Assembly (NCBI GenBank): GCA_902651635.1
Contig: CACRSC010000134.1
Coordinates: 365,988-429,987 of the forward strand
Source: Mastigamoeba balamuthi
Lineage: Eukaryota > Evosea > Mastigamoebida > Mastigamoebidae
Length of the DNA stretch: 64,000 nt
Direction: 5' to 3'
Shown: positions 59,811 through 64,000 of the stretch, piece by piece
Layout: each line of letters starts with the position of its first letter
Numbering within the stretch: position 1 is the stretch's first letter
Made by a program: the position numbers and the translations under genes
The notes under the pieces: generated by a model
Seen by the model: only the letters and a program-made list of their open reading frames with translations
Databases searched by the model: none
What the model was told of the DNA's origin: nothing

Positions 59811-60424
59811 ATGGCGAGGATCGACCTGCGCAGGCTGCTTCCACACGAGAGAGAGCTCCTGAGCAGCGGCGCGCTGGTGAACGTGACCCACCAGGGGTCG
59901 TCGTCCGCGTGGCTGCAGGCACCCGAGCACGACCCTCCAGCACCAGGCAGAACCCGTGTGTACAGGTCCGCATCTGCGACCACCCTTTTGCGACTTTTAT
60001 CTAATCTTCGAATCCGATTTTGGGCTGCTGCAGGCCCATGGGCGATGCAGAGTTTGCGCATTTGATGTCGACGGGGCTGCTCCCGGCAACGCAGCCCTAC
60101 CAGACGATTGTGGAGGGGCCCGAGGGCAGGGCCTATGCGGCAAAGTACCTCACGGGCCGCAAGTGGGTCGACACGGCTCCGACAACAGTCGTAGAGTTCG
60201 ACGCGCCTGCGGAGCTCGTCCGCAGGCTGTTCGAGATGCAGTGCAAGGCCGAGGACGGGGCTCTGTCTCACGGTCTCGGGGACAAAGGGGGCAGGGGATT
60301 GCCCCTGTTCAACGCTGGCCTAGAGGCACGTGCTATAACGTGGTCAGTATGCCTGGTTAAGCGTTCCCTGGTTCAGAAGAAAGCAGCCACTGCCAAAGAC
60401 CGCCACACACCTGGAAAGAAATGA
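59811..60424 (+). CDS. Small protein weakly resembling an ADP-ribosyltransferase fold
   Basis: Exons 59811-59965 and 60034-60424 give 181 residues, joined by a GTCCGC donor and GCTGCAG acceptor. The central part reads RVYRPMGDAEFAHLMSTGLL, YQTIVEGPEGRAYAAKYL and WVDTAPTTVVEFDAPAELV. An 'RVYR' strand, a helix with G-x-L, then an 'AxKYL' helix and a beta strand is the order seen in ART-type NAD-binding domains, but the usual catalytic Glu pair is not clear. It could equally be a family I do not know. The C-terminus is basic (KRSLVQKKAATAKDRHTPGK). Call it uncharacterised, with a cautious fold suggestion. Confidence 0.45.
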
Positions 60425-61303
60425 GAACGGAATACCGCGATATTTGCGTGGAATCCGATGGAGGTGATTGAGATTCGCGCTTACAACCAATTGATACTTC
60501 CAGGGATATTCAGTGTGCCAAAAGAACGGGATGGATCCCAGCGTTTGCTTTGTCCACCGCAACCGGTCCTTCCGCATCCGCCTCTTCCAGCAGAGGGTTA
60601 ACTGTGAGACCACCCACAAAGTACACGTGCCGAGTGTCGAGGAGGAACTCGGTGCTCGGATTGTATTCCTCCCAGGTGGCGGCGTTCTCACCCAGCAGGA
60701 GGACGGCTACTCTCTCATTAACTTCGAGGTCAACGACGTCATCCGGGTGGCCGTCAGACCTCGAGTGCCGCCGGTTCTCCAAGGTAGTGCCTCCACCTTG
60801 CATGTTTGCCGAGAGGAGGGGGTTTCCTTTCCTGACTGACAAGGTCTCCGAATGAGCGAAGCCAGTGATGTGTCCTCCATTTCTCTCGCCCTTGCATCCT
60901 TGCAGCACACGCTGAGCTGCATGCTGAAAGAGCCTCGCGTGCAACTTGTGGTGCAGTTGCAGCACGACATGCAGCGCATCGGCCACTGTATGGCACTGGC
61001 AGGCATTCGCCGCCAAGTCTCAGACCGCACGCCACCTCCTGTCTCGTCCGGCAGCCCTGCCCTCCGCCCGCGGTCGACCCTGAGGGTGACGCAGACTTTC
61101 TGAGGTGAGGCAAAACACGGATGTACCGAAGCATCTTCTGTATTTTCGGTTCGTTTCGTTAGCCTGCTGGTCGCTGAGCTAAACAAAGTGTGCGCTTCCG
61201 TAGAAGTCACAGCGATTAGGGCTCTTGCGGACCTGCAGTGATCTGTCACAAGGACGCGGATCGGAATGCAACGGCACTCCGTAGCTTCCCTGGGGAACCA
61301 GGC
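60425..61303. other. Unresolved stretch with small frames on both strands
   Basis: Two plus-strand frames (about 60513-60839, and 60852-61103 starting MSEASDVSSISLALASLQHT) and one long minus-strand frame (61016-60510) overlap. The second plus frame has a plausible amphipathic helix (LVVQLQHDMQRIGHCMALAG). None matches a family and I cannot choose the strand. At least one small gene probably lies here. No RNA gene was seen. Confidence 0.3.
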
Positions 61304-62038
61304 CTATGCCTTGCTCGTCTGCTGGCTCCGCTCCAGCGCCGCCATGGCCGCTTCGAGCCTGCGCAGCGACCCCTCCGTGTACTCCGCGGACCTCTTGCAC
61401 TGCGCCAGGGCTGCCTCGACCCTCTCCACGTGCGGCAGCTGCGCGGTCAGCGCCCTCAGGTCGTGCTCAGCCCTCCCCACGTCCGCCGACGCCCGCGCCG
61501 CCTGGCGCTCCGCCTCGCGCGCCGCCGCGAGCAGCGCCTCCTGCTGCCGCGACGCCAGGGCGCTGCACGCGCGCAGCTCCGACTGGAAGTCCGCGCACAG
61601 GATGACCAGCGCCGTGGGGTTCAGCGGCCCCGGCTGCGCCGCCCCTGCAGACGCCCGCGCCCCCGTCAGGTCGGGGGGGGAGCAGTGCAGGACACGGGCC
61701 TTGCGGTGTGGTCTCGCCGCGGGCGCGGGAGAGGAGGCCCGAGATGGAGCCGCGGAGCAGCGGCGCGAACTTGGGCAGCGTGCGCAGGGCGGAGATCTCG
61801 GGGTCGGGCACGGCGGACGCCGCGTTGTGGCCGTTGTTCACGGTGACGATCGAGTCGACGGCGGGCTGCTGGGCGCGGCCAGCGGGCGGCCTGCTGGTGG
61901 GGGCGCCCTTCTCCACCGAGTAGCTGGAGGGGCCGGGGCGGCCGCTCGTGAGGTGCGCGGGGAGAGGGGTGCCGGGTACGAGGTGTACGGAATGGAGGCA
62001 GCATCCTCCTTCGATGGCGCGTTCTGCGCGTTGCCCAT
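61304..62038 (-). CDS. BORCS5: BLOC-one-related complex subunit 5 (BORCS5/myrlysin) homologue
   Basis: Exons 62038-61980, 61923-61700 and 61644-61304 give 207 residues. The start MGNAQNAPSKED is a myristoylation signal, as in animal myrlysin. VDSIVTVNNGHNA then PDPEISALRTLPKFAPLLRG match the animal stretch 'DDIVVV...DPDVIKLQEIPTFQPLLKG'. The rest is a long coiled coil (NPTALVILCADFQSELRACS ... LPHVERVEAALAQCKRSAEY). BORCS5 anchors BORC on lysosomes by its lipid and recruits Arl8 for kinesin-driven movement. That the lipid is kept fits the same job. The second intron (61699-61645) starts GC (GCCCGT); the only nearby GT would break the frame. Confidence 0.8.
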
Positions 62039-62303
62039 CGCCCCCCGCTGATCTCTCTCGCGATTCAATCTAAGAAACAAAAAATCACCAGAACTGTTGT
62101 TCCCCAACCACCGATTCCTCACCACCACTACGCTGTACACTCGCAGGCGTCACCCGGAGTCAGCGTGACCGGTGTGCAGCATGACCTAGCAGGCAGACAA
62201 AAAAAGGGAATTCGGCGACTCCCGTGATTTGGGGGCAGAGATGATATCTGCGGTAATGACATCATCATCTACGGCAGATTTTGCACTGCAGCGGCGCCGG
62301 AGA
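62039..62303. promoter_or_regulatory. Divergent spacer between BORCS5 and RPF1 genes
   Basis: About 265 bases separate the two opposed starts. It is AT-richer than coding DNA (AGAAACAAAAAATCACC near 62075), as at other divergent pairs here. In-frame ATGs at about 62241 and 62256 could extend RPF1, but the family usually begins near the 62304 ATG. Confidence 0.3.
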
Positions 62304-63526
62304 ATGACGCGCGGCGGGCATGGCCTCGTGAACATCGGCAACGTCTCGCGCATCCGCAACAAGCAGAAGCGCTCGATGGTGTTCGAGCGCCTGCGGGCGG
62401 AGCGCGAGAAGGCCCGCTCCAAGGTGCCCAGCGGCCGCTGTCTCTCTGCGAAGGACGCCGTGGTCCTGACGTCCCCTCTCGCAGGAGCGGAAGCAGAGGA
62501 AGAGGGAGGAGGAGGCGCTGGGAGCGGACGCCCCGCCCAAGAAGATCCCCAGGACCATCGACAACGCCCGCGAGGCCGACGACACGATGGTCGACGCCAA
62601 CGACCCCGAGGTCCACAACGATGTCTCGCTGGACGAGATGGCCTCGTACTTCAAGGTGCGTGGTCTGCCTGCCTGCCTGGATACGGGTATCTCTAACGCA
62701 ATCGCTTGGGGGCACGCAGAGCGAGGCCAAGCCCAAGATCCTCATCACGACGTCGCAGCACGCGGGGAAGAAGACCTTCAGGTTCGCGCGCTGCCTCGCG
62801 ATGCTGTTCGGCAGGGGCGCCGCCAAGTGCTACAGGCGCCGCACGTACACGCTCTCCGAGATCTCCAAATACGCGTACGTGGACCACACGTCACATTTCC
62901 CAGAAATCCCCTCCTGACGCGGGAGATTCCGAAATCTGCAGGAAACACAAGCACTTCACCGACGTGATCGTCGTCTGCGAGAACAAGGAGCTGGTGTCGG
63001 ACATCATCCTCTCGCACCTGCCCAACGGGCCGACGGCGTACTTCAAGGTCTGGAACGTCGTCTTCCTCTTCAAGACGCTCAAGATCCTGCGCTCGCTGCG
63101 TGCCCCCGCCGAGCTCATCATGAACAACTTCGGCACCCGCCTCGGCATGGTCAGATTCCCATTCCCCCTCCCGCATATCTAGAATTTCCCGTTGCTGACG
63201 TGTTGGATGATTCCGAATAGACCATCGGGCGAATGATCGCGGCGCTGTTCCCGCAGAAGCCGGACTTCCGGGCGCACCGTGTCGCGACGTTCCACGTGCA
63301 GCGCGACTTCATCTTCTTCCGGCACCACCGGTACGCGTTCGAGAAGCCCGAGGACGAGTTCGAGCAGTCGCAGTGCCCCGTCGCCACGAGGCTGCAGGAG
63401 ATCGGCCCGCGCTTCACGCTCAAGCTGACGGCGCTCAAGAACGACACGCTCGAGAACACCCACTCGGAGTACATCTTCCTCCCCAAGAAGCAGATGATCA
63501 CCAGCCGCAGGAGGTTCTTCCTCTAA
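62304..63526 (+). CDS. RPF1: Ribosome production factor 1 (Brix domain)
   Basis: Exons 62304-62423, 62485-62655, 62720-62874, 62942-63149 and 63221-63526 give 319 residues. A basic N-terminus has IGNVSRIRNKQKRSMVFERL, then KKIPRTIDNAREADDTMVD, the RPF1 linker. The Brix domain starts PKILITTSQHAGKKTFRFAR and runs through ISKYAKHKHFTDVIVV, PNGPTAYFKVWNVV and RVATFHVQRDFIFFRHHRY. The sigma-70-like motif is IGPRFTLKLTAL, closing SRRRFFL as in the family. RPF1 acts in 60S ribosome assembly in the nucleolus (27S pre-rRNA processing). All donors are GT and all phases close. The ATG at 62304 is preferred because upstream residues look random. Confidence 0.95.
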
Positions 63527-63667
63527 CGGGCAGCAAGCAATACAAGCCGTACTTTTGCGATATTGCGATCTCCTCTGCTATTTCATCGGCACACTGTCAA
63601 TTGATACGTGCCAGCGGGATCCCCCCGACTATTTTTGCCCCAGTGCATTAATTTCTCCGCGAGTGCA
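63527..63667. other. Short intergenic spacer
   Basis: 140 bases with an AT-rich patch (TTGCGATATTGCGATCTCC near 63556), similar to patches before other starts in this window. No gene. Confidence 0.3.
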
Positions 63668-63916
63668 ATGCAGCAGGAGAAGCGCAACGACTCAGACGTA
63701 GAGCAGGAAGCGAGCAAGGTCGTCGGGGATGCCGCGCCCTACGGGCACTCGGCGGCGGTGTCTGGAACTGACAGTCAACAGAGGGCAGCATGCATCAGCT
63801 TCCTTCGCTTCCTGTGCCATTTGGTGTTGGGCCCTGACGGCCATCCGTTGCAAGCAATGGCCACACTCGAGCAGATGTCCGATGCTGAGTTCCCCAACGA
63901 GGAGGTGCCAAACTAG
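63668..63916 (+). CDS. Small unrecognised protein, possibly first exon of a longer gene
   Basis: MQQEKRNDSDVEQEASKVVG continues through RAACISFLRFLCHLVLGPDG to a stop after EEVPN at 63916 (82 residues). The acidic/polar start and one hydrophobic helix are all that can be seen. A GTGCCA donor-like site occurs after PNEE, five codons before the stop, so the stop may lie in an intron and the gene may continue past the right edge. No family is recognised. Confidence 0.4.
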   Translation: MQQEKRNDSDVEQEASKVVGDAAPYGHSAAVSGTDSQQRAACISFLRFLCHLVLGPDGHPLQAMATLEQMSDAEFPNEEVPN

Positions 63917-64000
63917 AAACCTTGAATGCAGCAAGCACGAGTGACAGGTCCCGCCATATCCTGTTGTTGATCTGTATCGTCCCTCACTGGTAGCGGAAGG

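Overview
This window is nuclear DNA from a gene-dense, GC-rich unicellular eukaryote. Genes sit on both strands, a few hundred bases apart. Most carry short introns of about 40-250 bases, often with donors GTGCGT/GTGCGC and acceptors YGCAG. The contents (Ras, Rab, Akt/PKB, COG5, BORCS5, RRP4, YTH and UBE2Q-type proteins) are all eukaryotic. The Ras gene has a G-x4-GKS loop and an insert-free body closest in character to Dictyostelium RasG, so an amoebozoan (perhaps an archamoeba such as Mastigamoeba) is my best guess. This rests on remembered family patterns, not on a search.

Layout. 1-9 kb: the end of a LIM/zinc-ribbon gene; a starch-binding-domain (CBM20) protein with a roughly 900-residue Ala/Glu/Arg coiled coil and a CaaX-like tail; an Akt-type kinase; the cyclophilin PPIL3. 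9-23 kb: a RhoGEF, threonine ammonia-lyase, a multispanning acyltransferase with an SGNH domain, cytosolic leucyl-tRNA synthetase, a tiny KEN-box/D-box protein, a HAD phosphatase and a first GNAT acetyltransferase. 24.6-31.2 kb: an AT-richer island with decayed coding pieces, including a transposase-like stretch, and two strong inverted repeats. It lies between two paralogous GNAT copies. 31-49 kb: the second GNAT, a two-RRM/SURP/CID splicing factor, a C2CD5 homologue, a YTH reader, an OGFr-domain protein, a Cys-rich protein, RpiB, COG5, Ras, the proteasome chaperone PSMG2 and a calcineurin-B-like protein. 50-64 kb: an ABCC transporter, a UBZ-RING-UBE2Q fusion, exosome RRP4, an orphan, a Rab, two poorly recognised small genes, BORCS5, ribosome factor RPF1 and a small gene at the edge.

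There are no operons, but several gene pairs diverge from short shared spacers: PPIL3/RhoGEF, LeuRS/KEN protein, HAD/GNAT, Ras/PSMG2, CBL/ABCC. Membrane signalling and traffic recur: Ras, Rab, RhoGEF, Akt, C2CD5, COG5, BORCS5. RNA processing also recurs: YTH, SURP/CID, RRP4, RPF1, PPIL3.

The most striking points are: at least eight introns that frame and homology force to begin with GC rather than GT, including one where the GNAT paralogue has GT at the same site; a single polypeptide joining a ubiquitin-binding zinc finger, a RING and a UBE2Q-type E2; and a starch-binding, coiled-coil protein with a likely prenylated tail. Three single N positions mark joins, and two of them are flanked by duplicated sequence that looks like an assembly artefact.
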